A stretch of 64,000 bases of DNA from Rhodopirellula baltica (GCA_002901265.1 PPHI01000063.1:1-64000); one strand, 5' to 3'. Shown: positions 30,992 to 41,353, numbered from the stretch's first letter. A program made the numbers and translations. Notes: generated by a model not told the origin, from the letters alone.

Positions 30992-31579
30992 ATGAGCAAC
31001 ACGGTCATTACTGATCCACGTCGAATCCTTATTGTTGACGACAACCCAGCGATTCACGACGACTTTAAAAAGATCCTCAAACAGAACGCAGCGACTGACC
31101 TCAGCGATTTGAAAGCGCAACTTTTTGGCGAGTCCGCTGCCGAAGAAGATCAACTTTGCTTCGAACTTGAAGATGCGTTTCAAGGCCAAGAAGCTCTCGA
31201 ACGACTTAAAAGCGCGATCGCCGCCGGAAATCCGTTTACCGTCGCATTTGTCGACATGCGAATGCCACCGGGTTGGGATGGGATCGAGACCATCAAGCGT
31301 CTGTGGGAAGTTGACCCAAGCCTTCAGGTCGTGATCTGCTCGGCGTACTCCGATCGCCAATGGACAGATGTCGTGAAGGACTTTGGCATTCGTGACAACC
31401 TGCTGATTCTCAAGAAGCCCTTTGACAACATCGAGGTTCTTCAACTGGCGCAAGCGCTCAGCGAAAAACATCGTTTGACGAAGCTCTTCGAAAGTCGAAT
31501 CGAAGACCTCGGTCAGCTTGTTGAAAAACTTTCCGCAAATGCGAATGCAGATGAAAGCGTTGCCACCACGTCCAGCTAG
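30992..31579 (+). CDS. Response regulator with inserted loop in the receiver
   Basis: Starts at ATG 30992 (195 residues). It has the acidic pair in RRILIVDDNPAIHDDFKKIL, the phosphoacceptor in VAFVDMRMPPGWDGIETI, and Lys in LLILKKPFDNIEV. Between helix 1 and strand 2 there is an extra stretch of about 35 residues (AQLFGESAAEEDQLCFELED and around) compared with CheY. The C-terminus is a short helix, not a DNA-binding domain. The same receiver type forms the N-terminus of the receiver-PAS-kinase at 45.3-47.1 kb, with closely similar WDGxETIxRLW and SAYSDRQW/TAYSDHSW stretches. It is followed by the CPC/kinase pair in the same direction after 270 bp. Confidence 0.88.
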   Translation: MSNTVITDPRRILIVDDNPAIHDDFKKILKQNAATDLSDLKAQLFGESAAEEDQLCFELEDAFQGQEALERLKSAIAAGNPFTVAFVDMRMPPGWDGIETIKRLWEVDPSLQVVICSAYSDRQWTDVVKDFGIRDNLLILKKPFDNIEVLQLAQALSEKHRLTKLFESRIEDLGQLVEKLSANANADESVATTSS

Positions 31580-31849
31580 TGGCTTCTGTCTGTCGTCCAA
31601 GAGACGACGATTAGTGACAACGTGACGTGCACTGGATGCGTCACTTCGCAAAACGCGGCACAGTTTCGCGTCGCCGTCACTCTCTCCTGACGGCGGAATC
31701 CCCCAGTGGCACGGAGCTAATCGAGACAGCTCTCAGAACCGATCGGATGAGACGTTAACTGATCTGTCTGTTTGAACTCGTCCGGCTTCGGACATGACAC
31801 CGATCTATGTTTGCGAAACTGATTCTGATGTTTCGCCACCTCGATATTC

Positions 31850-32509
31850 ATGCCGCAATTGATGGACTCTTCCGACCCAAAACAGTCAATGGCTTGGCGT
31901 TGGATCATCGTCTGCTGGGCGGCCGTCGTTTTGCTCGGCTGGGTAGCGATCAGCCGCTACGAGTTTTCCACAACGGACCGTGGTCTCGCCGGTTCGCAAC
32001 TCACTTGGCCAGAATCAAGTTCAATCCCACGCTCCGGTGAAAGCAACACACTGTTGTTTTTCATTCATCCGCTTTGCCCGTGTACGAACGCCAGCTTGCA
32101 TGAACTGGAACGCGTGATTGATAGGGCGGACCTAGCCAGATTCCCGGTTTCCATCGTTGTGGTCGCATCTGTCCCTAAGCGAAGTGGCAGAGACTGGGCA
32201 AACACCGAAATCATTCGTTCGGCCCTACAGTTGCCGAACTCCCAACTGCATCTCGACTATGGCGGTATCGAATCGAACCGCTTTGCTGCCGACGTTAGCG
32301 GCACCACGCTTCTGTATAGCCGTGACGGGAACCAACTCTTTGCCGGCGGCATCACGATTTCTCGTGGTCACGAAGGCGATAATGTTGGCGCATCGCGACT
32401 GGTCGCTGCATTGAACCAACCTCAAACGATCGAATCAACATTGACGCCCGTTTTCGGCTGCCAGTTGTGTGGCGAAGTACCAGGCCCAACCGAGTCAATC
32501 ATCCCATGA
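31850..32509 (+). CDS. Membrane-anchored thioredoxin-like protein with CPC motif (RedB-like), copy A
   Basis: 219 residues with one N-terminal membrane segment (WRWIIVCWAAVVLLGWVAI). The periplasmic part has LLFFIHPLCPCTNASLHELE, which places a CxC pair at the position of the thioredoxin active site, then a conserved FAGGITISRGHEG and a C-terminal FGCQLCGE. Such proteins are annotated as RedB or thioredoxin-like; no reaction is proven. The start is uncertain (31850, 31862 or 31889). Its stop overlaps the start of the following kinase by 4 nt (ATGA), so the two are made together. A paralogue lies at 49.5-50.1 kb in the same relation to a paralogous kinase. Confidence 0.8.
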   Translation: MPQLMDSSDPKQSMAWRWIIVCWAAVVLLGWVAISRYEFSTTDRGLAGSQLTWPESSSIPRSGESNTLLFFIHPLCPCTNASLHELERVIDRADLARFPVSIVVVASVPKRSGRDWANTEIIRSALQLPNSQLHLDYGGIESNRFAADVSGTTLLYSRDGNQLFAGGITISRGHEGDNVGASRLVAALNQPQTIESTLTPVFGCQLCGEVPGPTESIIP

Positions 32510-35418
32510 ACCAACTCAAAAAACTGATCTTCCCAGCAACGTCAAACGATCCGGCGATCAGTCGTATTCTGAAAGAGCAATTCGTTTCGATCTATTCACG
32601 TACGGATCGGATGTTCGCGGTGCTGATGGGGTTGCAGTGGTTGGCCGCAATTGCAATCGCATTTGTGACGTCGCCCTTTACTTGGAACGGTTCCCAAAGC
32701 AGTATTCACCCGCATGTTGTGATGGCCTTCTTCGGCGGTGGCGTGCTGGCGCTGATGCCAATTGCGTTGGCAGTATTTCTACCGGGGCGTACCTCCACCC
32801 GCATGACAATCGCTTGCAGCCAAGCGTTGTTTTCAACCCTATTGATCCATTTGAGTGGCGGTCGAATTGAAACGCACTTTCACGTCTTTGGATCACTCGC
32901 ATTTTTGGCCGCCTACCGAGACCCGTTAACTTTGGCACCCGCGACATTGATCATCGCGGTCGATCATTGGGCACGAGGGATCTGGTGGCCTGAATCGGTT
33001 TTCGGAATTGCGACTGCCTCTCAGTGGCGGTGGCTTGAACATGCCGCCTGGGTTGTTTTCGAAGTTGTCATTTTGCTGATCATCACCAAACAAAGTGTGA
33101 ATGAGATGCACTCGCTTGCATCAAAATCCGTTCAACTTGACGCTGCGCTCTCGCTGGCCGAAAAAAGCGAGCAACGTTTCCGCGAAGGCTTCGAACAGTC
33201 TGCGCTTGGAATGGCGTTCAAAAAGCTTGATGGGACCTACATACGGATCAATAATCGCTACTGCGAAATCACCGGATACAGCCGTGACGAATTATTCACG
33301 AAGCGATACCAAGACATCACGCACCCTGATGACATTCCGCTGCACGCCAAAGCACTTGAACAACTGTCGTCAGGGCAGGATTCGAGTTGTCAAATCGACA
33401 AACGCTACCTTCACAAACAGGGCCATGAGGTCTGGGTTCGTCTAACACTTTCGCTCGTCCGTGACAGTGATGGCAACCCCCATCAACTGATGGCCGCCGC
33501 AGAGGACATCACTGCTGAACGAAACGCCCAAGCCTTGATCAAAAAGCTTTCGCTGGTAGCCAGCAAGACCAGGCACTCGGTGATTATCGCCGGCCCAAAC
33601 GGATGTATCGAATGGGTCAACGAAGGCTTTACAAACCTGACCGGATATTCCGCCGAAGAAGCGATCGGCAATTCACCTGGCGACCTGTTGCAAGGCGTCA
33701 AGACAGACACCGATACCAAGAACTTGATCCGCAAACGACTTCAAAACCAAGAAAGTGTCAGCGTCGAAATCCTGAACTACGGAAAATCCGAAACGCCATA
33801 TTGGATCAATCTAGAGATCGATCCGGTATTCGATTCTCAGGGCAACCTCACCAACTTCATTGCGACGCAAACCGACATCACAGACCGGAAAAAACGCGCC
33901 GAACAACTTGAACGGGCGACCCAAGCGGCAGAAGCAGCCAACCGCTCGAAAAGCCGGTTCCTGGCAAACATGAGCCACGAGATTCGCACACCGCTTAATG
34001 GGATCCTCGGCTTTACCGACGTCTTGTTGCGTGATTGGCAAAGCCTTGATCCCTCTGAGATGGACGACCACCTCAGCACGATTCGTCGAAGCGGCCAACA
34101 CTTGCTCTCGCTGATCAATGACGTCTTAGACATTTCCAAAATTGAAGCCGAACAGATGCAGGTCGAACTGTTGGACTGTTCGCCCCACCAGGTCATCTCC
34201 GACACGATCTCGATCCTACGTGTCACCGCGACCGAAAAAGGCATCGGCCTTGACCACCGCTGGGAAGGCCCGGTACCGGCAACGATCAAAACCGATCCGT
34301 ATCGCTTCAAACAAATGTTGCTGAACATCGTTGGTAACGCGATCAAGTTTACGGATCAGGGTTCGGTGCTCGTCGTCGCTTACCTGTCACAAGAAACCGA
34401 CAATCGATTGTGTATCGAAGTTCGTGATACCGGTGCGGGCATACCCGCTGAAAAAATCAACGCGATCTTCGAACCCTTTGTGCAAGCCGACGACACCGTC
34501 ACTCGCAAATATGGTGGAACCGGACTCGGCCTGCCAATCAGCAAAAAAATCGCTGAATCGCTGGGCGGTACGCTTTCTGTCGCAAGTTTTGTTGGGCGCG
34601 GAAGTACGTTTACAGCGACGATCGATACAGGTGACGTTGACTACATCGATCTAGACAACATGGCTCGCCAGGTTCCACAACATTCGCATGCACAAAACAC
34701 GCCAATGCCTCGCAAACCAATCACCACCAATGGGCTAAACGGGATGAGCGTGCTCGTCGTCGACGATGGCGACACGAACCGCAAACTGATCCGGTTATTG
34801 CTCGAGCGCGAAGGTGCCAAGGTCTGGATGGCCGAAAATGGTCAAGTCGCGATCGATATGGTATCCCGTACCAACTTCGACGTGATCCTGATGGACATGC
34901 AAATGCCGGTTCTTGACGGCTACACCGCAACGTCGCGATTGCGACAGCGTGGATTTGAAATGCCGATCATCGCGTTGACAGCACATGCCATGCAGGGTGA
35001 TCGCGAAAAGTGTCTTGAAACAGGCTGCAGCGGCTATCTGACTAAGCCGATTGACGCATCCGCGCTCTATGAAACGCTGTCCACGATCAGCCGCACTGGC
35101 GAGATCGACGAAAGTTCGCAGGCCCCCATTCGCTCGGCACTCCCAACCGAAGACCCCGAATTCCGTCATATCATCGAGCAGTTTATCGATAAGTTCGATG
35201 TCAAAGTACGAGAACTCGAGCACGCCTGGGAAGCGAACGATTTTGACGAGATGGAACGAATCGCCCACTGGATTCGTGGCTCTGCAGGAACAGTCGGGTA
35301 CAGTTGCTTTACGATTCCGGCAGCGGAGTTGGAGCGTTCCGCACGCAACAAAAAAACGTTCGACTCACGCCGAACGTTGGACCAGATTCAAGATTTGAAA
35401 TGCCGAATCACTCTTTAG
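32506..35418 (+). CDS. Hybrid histidine kinase with histidine-rich membrane sensor, two PAS, receiver and Hpt (copy A)
   Basis: 970 residues from ATG 32506. Residues 1-215 form a multi-helix membrane sensor with conserved histidines at about 68, 70 (HPH), 115, 124, 126 (HLSGGRIETHFHVF), 154 (DH) and 179 (LEH). Two PAS domains follow (about 225-470), then HisKA (LANMSHEIRTPLNGILG, His about 489), an ATPase (YGGTGLGLPISKK), a receiver (VILMDMQMPVLDGY, Asp about 796) and a C-terminal Hpt (AHWIRGSAGTVGY, His about 920). This is a complete phosphorelay in one chain, whose final acceptor could be the neighbouring receiver. The membrane domain matches that of the kinase at 47.1-49.5 kb and no family I can name. 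The gene abuts tadG tail to tail with no gap. Confidence 0.9.
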   Translation: MNQLKKLIFPATSNDPAISRILKEQFVSIYSRTDRMFAVLMGLQWLAAIAIAFVTSPFTWNGSQSSIHPHVVMAFFGGGVLALMPIALAVFLPGRTSTRMTIACSQALFSTLLIHLSGGRIETHFHVFGSLAFLAAYRDPLTLAPATLIIAVDHWARGIWWPESVFGIATASQWRWLEHAAWVVFEVVILLIITKQSVNEMHSLASKSVQLDAALSLAEKSEQRFREGFEQSALGMAFKKLDGTYIRINNRYCEITGYSRDELFTKRYQDITHPDDIPLHAKALEQLSSGQDSSCQIDKRYLHKQGHEVWVRLTLSLVRDSDGNPHQLMAAAEDITAERNAQALIKKLSLVASKTRHSVIIAGPNGCIEWVNEGFTNLTGYSAEEAIGNSPGDLLQGVKTDTDTKNLIRKRLQNQESVSVEILNYGKSETPYWINLEIDPVFDSQGNLTNFIATQTDITDRKKRAEQLERATQAAEAANRSKSRFLANMSHEIRTPLNGILGFTDVLLRDWQSLDPSEMDDHLSTIRRSGQHLLSLINDVLDISKIEAEQMQVELLDCSPHQVISDTISILRVTATEKGIGLDHRWEGPVPATIKTDPYRFKQMLLNIVGNAIKFTDQGSVLVVAYLSQETDNRLCIEVRDTGAGIPAEKINAIFEPFVQADDTVTRKYGGTGLGLPISKKIAESLGGTLSVASFVGRGSTFTATIDTGDVDYIDLDNMARQVPQHSHAQNTPMPRKPITTNGLNGMSVLVVDDGDTNRKLIRLLLEREGAKVWMAENGQVAIDMVSRTNFDVILMDMQMPVLDGYTATSRLRQRGFEMPIIALTAHAMQGDREKCLETGCSGYLTKPIDASALYETLSTISRTGEIDESSQAPIRSALPTEDPEFRHIIEQFIDKFDVKVRELEHAWEANDFDEMERIAHWIRGSAGTVGYSCFTIPAAELERSARNKKTFDSRRTLDQIQDLKCRITL

Positions 35419-37104
35419 CTATTCCAAGAGCATGACGGTTGTTGCCGGCGGAAAGGGAACATCAGGCGACACCGTCGTATTGGTTACGGTCACGACTCGA
35501 AGTGTTCCACTGACAATCTTTACGTCATAGGTTCCGCCACCGGCAACCCACGAAACATGGCCGGCCTTGTTGTAGATCGTTCCGGCGAAAGCCCCCGCAC
35601 CGATCAAGTTTTGTGACTCGATGATCATCGGACGAGCATCGGTACGATCTTGAAATAGCAGTACGTCGTTGTAGGGTGACGATCCGTCTTGCAGCCCTTC
35701 GAACGTGCAGGTGTGAATCAGCGGTGCGATCAAAACGCTCGGCTGAATCGTCCCCGGAAGCGGAAGATATGAGGACGGCTTGGCAATATAGAACAACACC
35801 CCTTCGGCTTTCACCGAGCCGATGATGCAAAGCGACATCTGTGTGATAGGGCTGACATCATTGATGATGTAGACCCCTGGCTTCAACTCGACCGATCCGC
35901 CAAGAGACACGATGGTTAAGGAATCGTAGACCCCTGGTTCCAAAGTGACACGATTAAGCCTGTCAATGATCGGACCGGTCAAGGGAGTCAGCAACGTTTT
36001 CAATAGCGGCGATAAACTATCCAGTACGGCATTGACCGTCGTGAGGGCACCGGCAGCAGTCAGCGCTACCGTAACGCGATCGCCGTTGCTGGTCGCCGCT
36101 CCAGCGGAAGGAATCGGTAGCGAAGCCAGCGGGTCATCCACGGGGCGCTGATTGCAACGCAATGGATCTTTGTCAGCGGTGTTGTACGGCAGGTAGTTTG
36201 CCGGATTATCGACACCGCCAACGACGTGCATGTACTTCGCTGCCAAACGAGTCGTCGATAAAAGCGGCATACACGACAGTCCATAGGGCGGCAAAGGTCC
36301 GCTTCCGGCCGCTTTTCCCTTTTCATCAAAGCGTCCGCCTTCGTGATTCACATGAACTGCCCCGTTGACGTTCAACCGTCCCAAGCCCTCGACTTCCATC
36401 CCACCGGCGAGCGTCAAGAGAGGCGGACATATCGCGGAAACCGTGTCCAGCAGCTCAGTGTCGAGAAGGTCCGAAACGGTATCACCGAGAGTGTCTTGGA
36501 CCAAGCCCAAGACTGTTGCGAGTGTCCCAGGGATACTCAGTGGGCCGATCGCAATTCCCGTGGTATCCAATTGGCTGATTGCCGCATCGACCAGTGCGGT
36601 TTGATCGAGATTGGCGATCAAGTTCTGAACGCTGTCAAAAGAGATGTGTGCAGGGTCTGGATCCAAAACGGAGATCACACCACCATTTGGATTGGGAACA
36701 ATACCAGAGACCGATGAAACCTTGATCGTCCGCGAAAACACGCCATCGATCGCGCCACTAAAGATCGAGTTGTATTCCTCGTCAGCGAGCACTTCGACGT
36801 AGCCATCCTGTCCGGCATACTGACCGGATTGGGGAGGGATGTTGACGATTACATTGGCATCATCCATTCCTTGTCCGTTTGCCACCATGTCATAGGCGGT
36901 ATCGCGAGCGACGCCGGGATCATTGCCGGCGTGCAAGCTTGCCGCGGCGGCCGTTGACGCGGAATCGGCGGCGTGCTGCAGATTGAGATGCTCTCCCATT
37001 CCCAGCCCACCGTCCATCACAATTGCCGCCATCGCCACCAACACCGGAAGGCAGATCACCACCATCGCGGCGATCTTCCCGGGGCGTTTTTGTTTCAACT
37101 TCAT
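35419..37104 (-). CDS. tadG: TadG-like pilus-assembly protein
   Basis: 561 residues; GGAG lies 8 nt before the ATG. The N-terminus is the TadE/TadG-type helix (AAMVVICLPVLVAMAAIVMD) followed by the typical LNLQHAADSASTAAAASL. The rest is a large extracytoplasmic region with beta-rich segments such as LEPGVYDSLTIVSLGGSVEL. It is the last gene of the Tad locus. TadG is a minor pilin-like or anchoring component; this member lacks a recognisable von Willebrand domain. It ends immediately next to the stop of the hybrid kinase on the other strand. Confidence 0.82.
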   Translation of the reverse strand: MKLKQKRPGKIAAMVVICLPVLVAMAAIVMDGGLGMGEHLNLQHAADSASTAAAASLHAGNDPGVARDTAYDMVANGQGMDDANVIVNIPPQSGQYAGQDGYVEVLADEEYNSIFSGAIDGVFSRTIKVSSVSGIVPNPNGGVISVLDPDPAHISFDSVQNLIANLDQTALVDAAISQLDTTGIAIGPLSIPGTLATVLGLVQDTLGDTVSDLLDTELLDTVSAICPPLLTLAGGMEVEGLGRLNVNGAVHVNHEGGRFDEKGKAAGSGPLPPYGLSCMPLLSTTRLAAKYMHVVGGVDNPANYLPYNTADKDPLRCNQRPVDDPLASLPIPSAGAATSNGDRVTVALTAAGALTTVNAVLDSLSPLLKTLLTPLTGPIIDRLNRVTLEPGVYDSLTIVSLGGSVELKPGVYIINDVSPITQMSLCIIGSVKAEGVLFYIAKPSSYLPLPGTIQPSVLIAPLIHTCTFEGLQDGSSPYNDVLLFQDRTDARPMIIESQNLIGAGAFAGTIYNKAGHVSWVAGGGTYDVKIVSGTLRVVTVTNTTVSPDVPFPPATTVMLLE

Positions 37105-37205
37105 TCAGAGATCTCCAGGTCAGGTGAAAAAACAGCGGGCAAAATTGGAATAGCGCATGCGCTAGCGACGGGAATCACGGCATCGTCCTGTTTGATTGCC
37201 AATGG

Positions 37206-37721
37206 TTAGTTGACGATTGGCATCGTGCAGCGAGACGTCAGCGTCCACTCGGTCCATGGCAACCAGCCATAGAGAAACGAATCGTGGACATAACGCAAAG
37301 AAACTTCGACACGGTCACCAGGGTCATTGCTCCCGGACGGCCAAACGATTGAAACGGCGACGTCTTCGAGTGCCATCGTCGGCAATGTCTGTACCGCGCT
37401 CTGCACCATCGGAATACCGCTGCCGGCATTCGATTCGATCGGTGCGGGTCCCCATTGCGTTTGTACGACGTCCGCATCGCTACCATGCGTCGTCACATCA
37501 CGACAGATACGCCGTACTGAGTATTCGAGCGCATTTTGCCGCGCCGATACCAAACCAAGATCCAACATCGCAAAGATAATCAACAATGCGATTGGTAGCG
37601 TGATCGCAGTCTCTGCTGCGCATACACCTTGTCGGCCCGATCCTTGTCGGTGCCGAAATCCAGAAACATGCTGCGCCATTGGTCTATACCGTTGATTACC
37701 GAAATTGGTTGAATTCGACAT
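37206..37721 (-). CDS. TadE/TadF-like pseudopilin
   Basis: The start is taken at ATG 37721 (MSNSTNFGN...), which overlaps the preceding tadE by 26 bp; ATG 37679 is an alternative. The N-terminal segment ends in a hydrophobic helix with the TadE signature (AAETAITLPIALLIIFAMLDLG). The C-terminal part has two cysteines (RRICRDV and SRCTMP). It is one of two small pseudopilin genes between tadC and tadG and is expected to be processed by a prepilin peptidase not found in this window. Confidence 0.82.
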   Translation of the reverse strand: MSNSTNFGNQRYRPMAQHVSGFRHRQGSGRQGVCAAETAITLPIALLIIFAMLDLGLVSARQNALEYSVRRICRDVTTHGSDADVVQTQWGPAPIESNAGSGIPMVQSAVQTLPTMALEDVAVSIVWPSGSNDPGDRVEVSLRYVHDSFLYGWLPWTEWTLTSRCTMPIVN

Positions 37722-38133
37722 GGTGCCGGATATCCAATTCGGAGGGCAAACCCGGCCACGGCACAATTGCATTGAATCGGTATCCGACATCGATCCGGAC
37801 GCGGTGAAAACCAGAAGCGTTTTCTGTCACGCTCAAGGCGTACTCGGTGGGTCCGGTTTCCGTCACGGGCAAGGCTGCGAATTCGTCAAGCACTGCGTTC
37901 TGTACCGCTTGCTCCCAATCTGCCTTGGAGAACTCGGTGTATTTGTGGCTGGCACCATATGCTGCGCCACTTCGAGCCGCGTTGCAGACAATGCTGCGTA
38001 TCCCAAGTGCGCGGCCATAGTCAATACATGCGAATGTCAGCAGCAACAGTACTGGCGCGACAATGGCGAATTCGACGGCGGCAACCGCTTTGCGATTTTG
38101 ATTGCGACGATTCATAAAGCTCACGCCCGGCAT
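37696..38133 (-). CDS. tadE: TadE-like pseudopilin
   Basis: 145 residues (or 139 from ATG 38115). The N-terminal helix RKAVAAVEFAIVAPVLLLLTF is the canonical TadE motif with the conserved Glu. The remainder is a small extracytoplasmic domain. It follows tadC by 20 bp on the same strand and overlaps the next pseudopilin gene. Confidence 0.88.
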   Translation of the reverse strand: MPGVSFMNRRNQNRKAVAAVEFAIVAPVLLLLTFACIDYGRALGIRSIVCNAARSGAAYGASHKYTEFSKADWEQAVQNAVLDEFAALPVTETGPTEYALSVTENASGFHRVRIDVGYRFNAIVPWPGLPSELDIRHHVEFNQFR

Positions 38134-38153
38134 TGACTACTTACGACAACCGA

Positions 38154-39083
38154 CTACTTCACCGAAAATGCTTCGTAGATCTTGATAGCCGCTGGACCGA
38201 CCAACACGATGAATGTCGCCGGGAAAATGCACACCATCATGGGAAGCATGATTTTCACCGACGCTTTTTGTGCGTTTTCTTCCGCGGCTTGCTCGCGTTG
38301 ATAACGAAGCGTGTCCGAATGGCTTCTCAACGCGTCTGCTATGTTGGCCCCGTGCCGATGGCCTTCAGAAATCAAACTGCTCAGGATCTGGACCGGCTCG
38401 TAGTCGGTCCGCTCCGCCAAACGCTTCATCGCCATGTCGAGTGAAGAGCCGAGCTCGACGTCGCGTTGTACCCCCGCCATCTCTAGTGCAAGCTCACGGT
38501 GTGCCGATTGCAGTTCACCTGCGACACGCCGCAGGCTGTCCTGCAAACTGAGGCCCGCATCGAGACACACGACCACAAGGTCCAAGAAGTCGGGCAACGA
38601 CGCCTTCAACGTCGATCGGTATCGTGTCAGTTTGCTATTCAACCATAGAATCGGAATGATCCAACCCAATGCGGAACCGCCAAAGAGAATGTAAACGGCC
38701 ACGGTTCCAGTGCACCAATGCAACTGCCAAGCCAAGAACGACACGATCACCGGGAGGATGACCAAACCACCGCGGACCGCGAGAAAGAAATGAACCGCAC
38801 TCTTGTTTCGAATTGCAGCCGACGCGAGTCGCTTTTGCAACGTTTCGGTCTGTGCCAACTTCGAAAGCGATCCGTACTTCGAAAGCTTCGCGAATAGCTC
38901 GCCCAGTTTCTTCCGGTCGATCCATTGTTTTCGTTCAATTTGCTGGGGAACGCCGTCCGAATACAAGGACTCCATCCGCCGATGGACAGTTACCCCATAG
39001 CGGTTGAATTGGCTCATCACCAAGTAAACAACGATCGCCGTAAAAACGAACACCGCGAGGATCGTGACAACCTGAGTACCCAT
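38154..39083 (-). CDS. tadC: Type II secretion F family protein TadC
   Basis: 309-residue inner-membrane platform protein. It has a membrane helix at the N-terminus (VVTILAVFVFTAIVVYLVM) and two central helices, followed by the GSPII_F core (FLDLVVVCLDAGLSLQDSLRRVAGELQ ... ELGSSLDMAMKRLAERT) and a final C-terminal helix pair (MLPMMVCIFPATFIVLVGPA). GGGGG lies 6 nt before the ATG. It partners TadB. Confidence 0.92.
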   Translation of the reverse strand: MGTQVVTILAVFVFTAIVVYLVMSQFNRYGVTVHRRMESLYSDGVPQQIERKQWIDRKKLGELFAKLSKYGSLSKLAQTETLQKRLASAAIRNKSAVHFFLAVRGGLVILPVIVSFLAWQLHWCTGTVAVYILFGGSALGWIIPILWLNSKLTRYRSTLKASLPDFLDLVVVCLDAGLSLQDSLRRVAGELQSAHRELALEMAGVQRDVELGSSLDMAMKRLAERTDYEPVQILSSLISEGHRHGANIADALRSHSDTLRYQREQAAEENAQKASVKIMLPMMVCIFPATFIVLVGPAAIKIYEAFSVK

Positions 39084-39100
39084 TCAAGACCCCCGTGAGC

Positions 39101-40045
39101 TTAGAACCGGAAATTGACGATTCGATAAATCCAGAAGAATCCAACGGCTTGTAGAGCCGCGGTGACCAACAGCAATTCCTTTTTTGTCATCAGGACTTCG
39201 ACATAGTCCGGCGCGATGAATTGCAACGCAATGAATGCCACAACGGGCAACATCAACAGAACGAATGCTTGCATCCGCCCTTCGCTGGTCAGAGTTTTGA
39301 CACGCTGTTTCAGCCGCCCCCGCTTTTCCATCGTTGCCGACAGGTTTTGCAACAACTCTGGCAAGTCGCCACCAGACTTCGATTGAACGAGTAATGCGAC
39401 TACGAAAATCTGCAAGTCCATGACTCCCGTCCGTTCGCCCAGTTTCCGGAGGGCTAACTCCTTTGCCAAACCTCGGTCTTGCTGCTCACAACAAAGGGCA
39501 AACTCCGTCGAAATCGGTTTGGGAAAGCGGTCCGCAATGCTTCTCATTGCCGAGTTAACCGTCTTCCCCGAGCGAACCGCACGACTGATCGATTGGAAGA
39601 CGCCAGGCAATTGTTCGATCAATTTACGGTTCCGCGCCCGACGCATCATTTCCAACATGATCGCGGGGACGAAGACTGTGAACACACCGATCGGTATCGC
39701 AACCCATCCGATCAACCAAAACGCCGCGACGCCGAGCACAACGCCGGCCCCCAGGCTGCCCCAGCAGAACGTACGAACGCTGCAATCGATTTCAGTGTTC
39801 TCGATCAAACGCGCGAGGGCTTTCACCAACTTTTGTTTCGGTGAATCGTGTTCCTCGGTTTGCAAAGACGACTGCTTAAAGATCGAAAGAATCGACCCTT
39901 CTTCCATCGATCCGCCGAGGTCACGAAGGCGGCGTTCTGTAATCAAGCCTTCGCGAAGGCGATCTCGCGAAAGAAAGACACCGACTAGCAGCACTACTCC
40001 GCCGACGGCGAGGAAAGCGATACCGGCAATCAGATATGGAATCAT
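39101..40045 (-). CDS. tadB: Type II secretion F family protein TadB
   Basis: 314-residue platform protein of the Tad machine. N-terminal helix LIAGIAFLAVGGVVLLVGVFL, a helix pair around GAGVVLGVAAFWLIGWVAI, the GSPII_F core (FQSISRAVRSGKTVNSAMR ... GGDLPELLQNLSATME), and a C-terminal pair (MLPVVAFIALQFIAPDY). It lies between the ATPase and tadC with short gaps. Confidence 0.92.
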   Translation of the reverse strand: MIPYLIAGIAFLAVGGVVLLVGVFLSRDRLREGLITERRLRDLGGSMEEGSILSIFKQSSLQTEEHDSPKQKLVKALARLIENTEIDCSVRTFCWGSLGAGVVLGVAAFWLIGWVAIPIGVFTVFVPAIMLEMMRRARNRKLIEQLPGVFQSISRAVRSGKTVNSAMRSIADRFPKPISTEFALCCEQQDRGLAKELALRKLGERTGVMDLQIFVVALLVQSKSGGDLPELLQNLSATMEKRGRLKQRVKTLTSEGRMQAFVLLMLPVVAFIALQFIAPDYVEVLMTKKELLLVTAALQAVGFFWIYRIVNFRF

Positions 40046-40057
40046 CGCTGCTCGCTG

Positions 40058-41353
40058 TTAGATAACCTGAACGTCTCTTGGCCTGATTCCCGATTCTTGC
40101 AAGCGTGACATGCAATTCGGCACCACCCCGGTCGCTTCGAAAACCCCTGTCGCGTGTCCGTTTTTGTCGAGTCCCGTTCGCCGGAATTCGAAGATGTCGT
40201 GCATGCTGATCAGTTCCCCGTGTACGCCGGTGACTTCCGAAATCTGTACGATCTTTCGGTGTCCGCCGGTCATACGCTCAACTTGAACGACGATATTGAT
40301 CGCGGATGCGATTTGCCGGTGGATGAACCACATGGGAAGTTCCGGTGCAGCCATCCCGACCAACATTTCGAGACGGCTAAGTGCTTCACGCGTGTTGTTC
40401 GCGTGAATGGTCGACATACTGCCGTCGTGGCCTGTGTTCATTGCCTGCAGCATGTCAAACGCTTCTGCGCCGCGGCATTCCCCGACGATGATTCGGTCCG
40501 GACGCATCCGCAACGCGTTCCGCAAAAGGTCACCTGATGTGATTGCACCTTTTCCGTCAATGTTGGCCGACCGGGTCTCCATTCGGGCGACGTGTGGTTG
40601 TTGCAGTCGCAGTTCCGCAGCATCCTCGATGGTGGCGATCCGTTCCGATTTGTCGATGAATCCGGACAGCAGGTTCAGCAGCGTGGTCTTACCACCGCCG
40701 GTACCGCCAGAAACCAAAACATTCAGCTTGGCTTTGACGCACGCGGACAAGAACGAAAGCATGTCCGATGTCGCCGTTTGACGAACAATCAAGTCCTTGA
40801 TATCGAGCACGTTGCTGGAAAAGCGTCGAATTGACACCAGCGCGCCGTCCAATGCCAATGGGTGTATCACCGCGTTCAAGCGGCTGCCGTCAGGTAATCG
40901 AGCGTCAACCATCGGTGACGATTCATCGATGCGACGTCCCACGCGCCCGGAAATTCGTTGCACAATGTCGATCAAATGATCGTTATCACGGAACCGCACC
41001 GAAGTCCGTTCCAACACCCCTTTTCGTTCGACATAAACGTTCGTCGGACCGTTGATCAAGATGTCCGAAACGGACGGGTCATTCATCAGCGGCTCCAATG
41101 GTCCAAGCCCAAGAGTCTCGTTGAGCAGTTCTTCGATCAGCCGAACGCGGTCGACGCTCGAAAGCAGATCGGAGTGCTTGTTGCAAAGACGCTCAACACC
41201 CAGGCGGAGCTCTTGCCGCATGACTGCTTCGTCAACATTGCGCGACGCTTCGAGATCCAATTCCGCAATTAAACGCTCATGGATTTCCGCCTTCAGGTTT
41301 TGAAACCAGATTTCATGCGCCGGGTTGTTTGCCATCGCGACAGCTCGGTCCAT
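40058..41353 (-). CDS. tadA: Tad/CpaF family secretion ATPase TadA
   Basis: 431-residue hexameric ATPase that powers pilus assembly. AGGAG lies 8 nt before the ATG. Visible are the N-terminal [20 protein letters not shown], Walker A ([18 protein letters not shown]), the Asp box ([17 protein letters not shown]), Walker B ([20 protein letters not shown]) and the His box ([13 protein letters not shown]). All catalytic elements are present. Confidence 0.95.
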   Translation of the reverse strand: MDRAVAMANNPAHEIWFQNLKAEIHERLIAELDLEASRNVDEAVMRQELRLGVERLCNKHSDLLSSVDRVRLIEELLNETLGLGPLEPLMNDPSVSDILINGPTNVYVERKGVLERTSVRFRDNDHLIDIVQRISGRVGRRIDESSPMVDARLPDGSRLNAVIHPLALDGALVSIRRFSSNVLDIKDLIVRQTATSDMLSFLSACVKAKLNVLVSGGTGGGKTTLLNLLSGFIDKSERIATIEDAAELRLQQPHVARMETRSANIDGKGAITSGDLLRNALRMRPDRIIVGECRGAEAFDMLQAMNTGHDGSMSTIHANNTREALSRLEMLVGMAAPELPMWFIHRQIASAINIVVQVERMTGGHRKIVQISEVTGVHGELISMHDIFEFRRTGLDKNGHATGVFEATGVVPNCMSRLQESGIRPRDVQVI

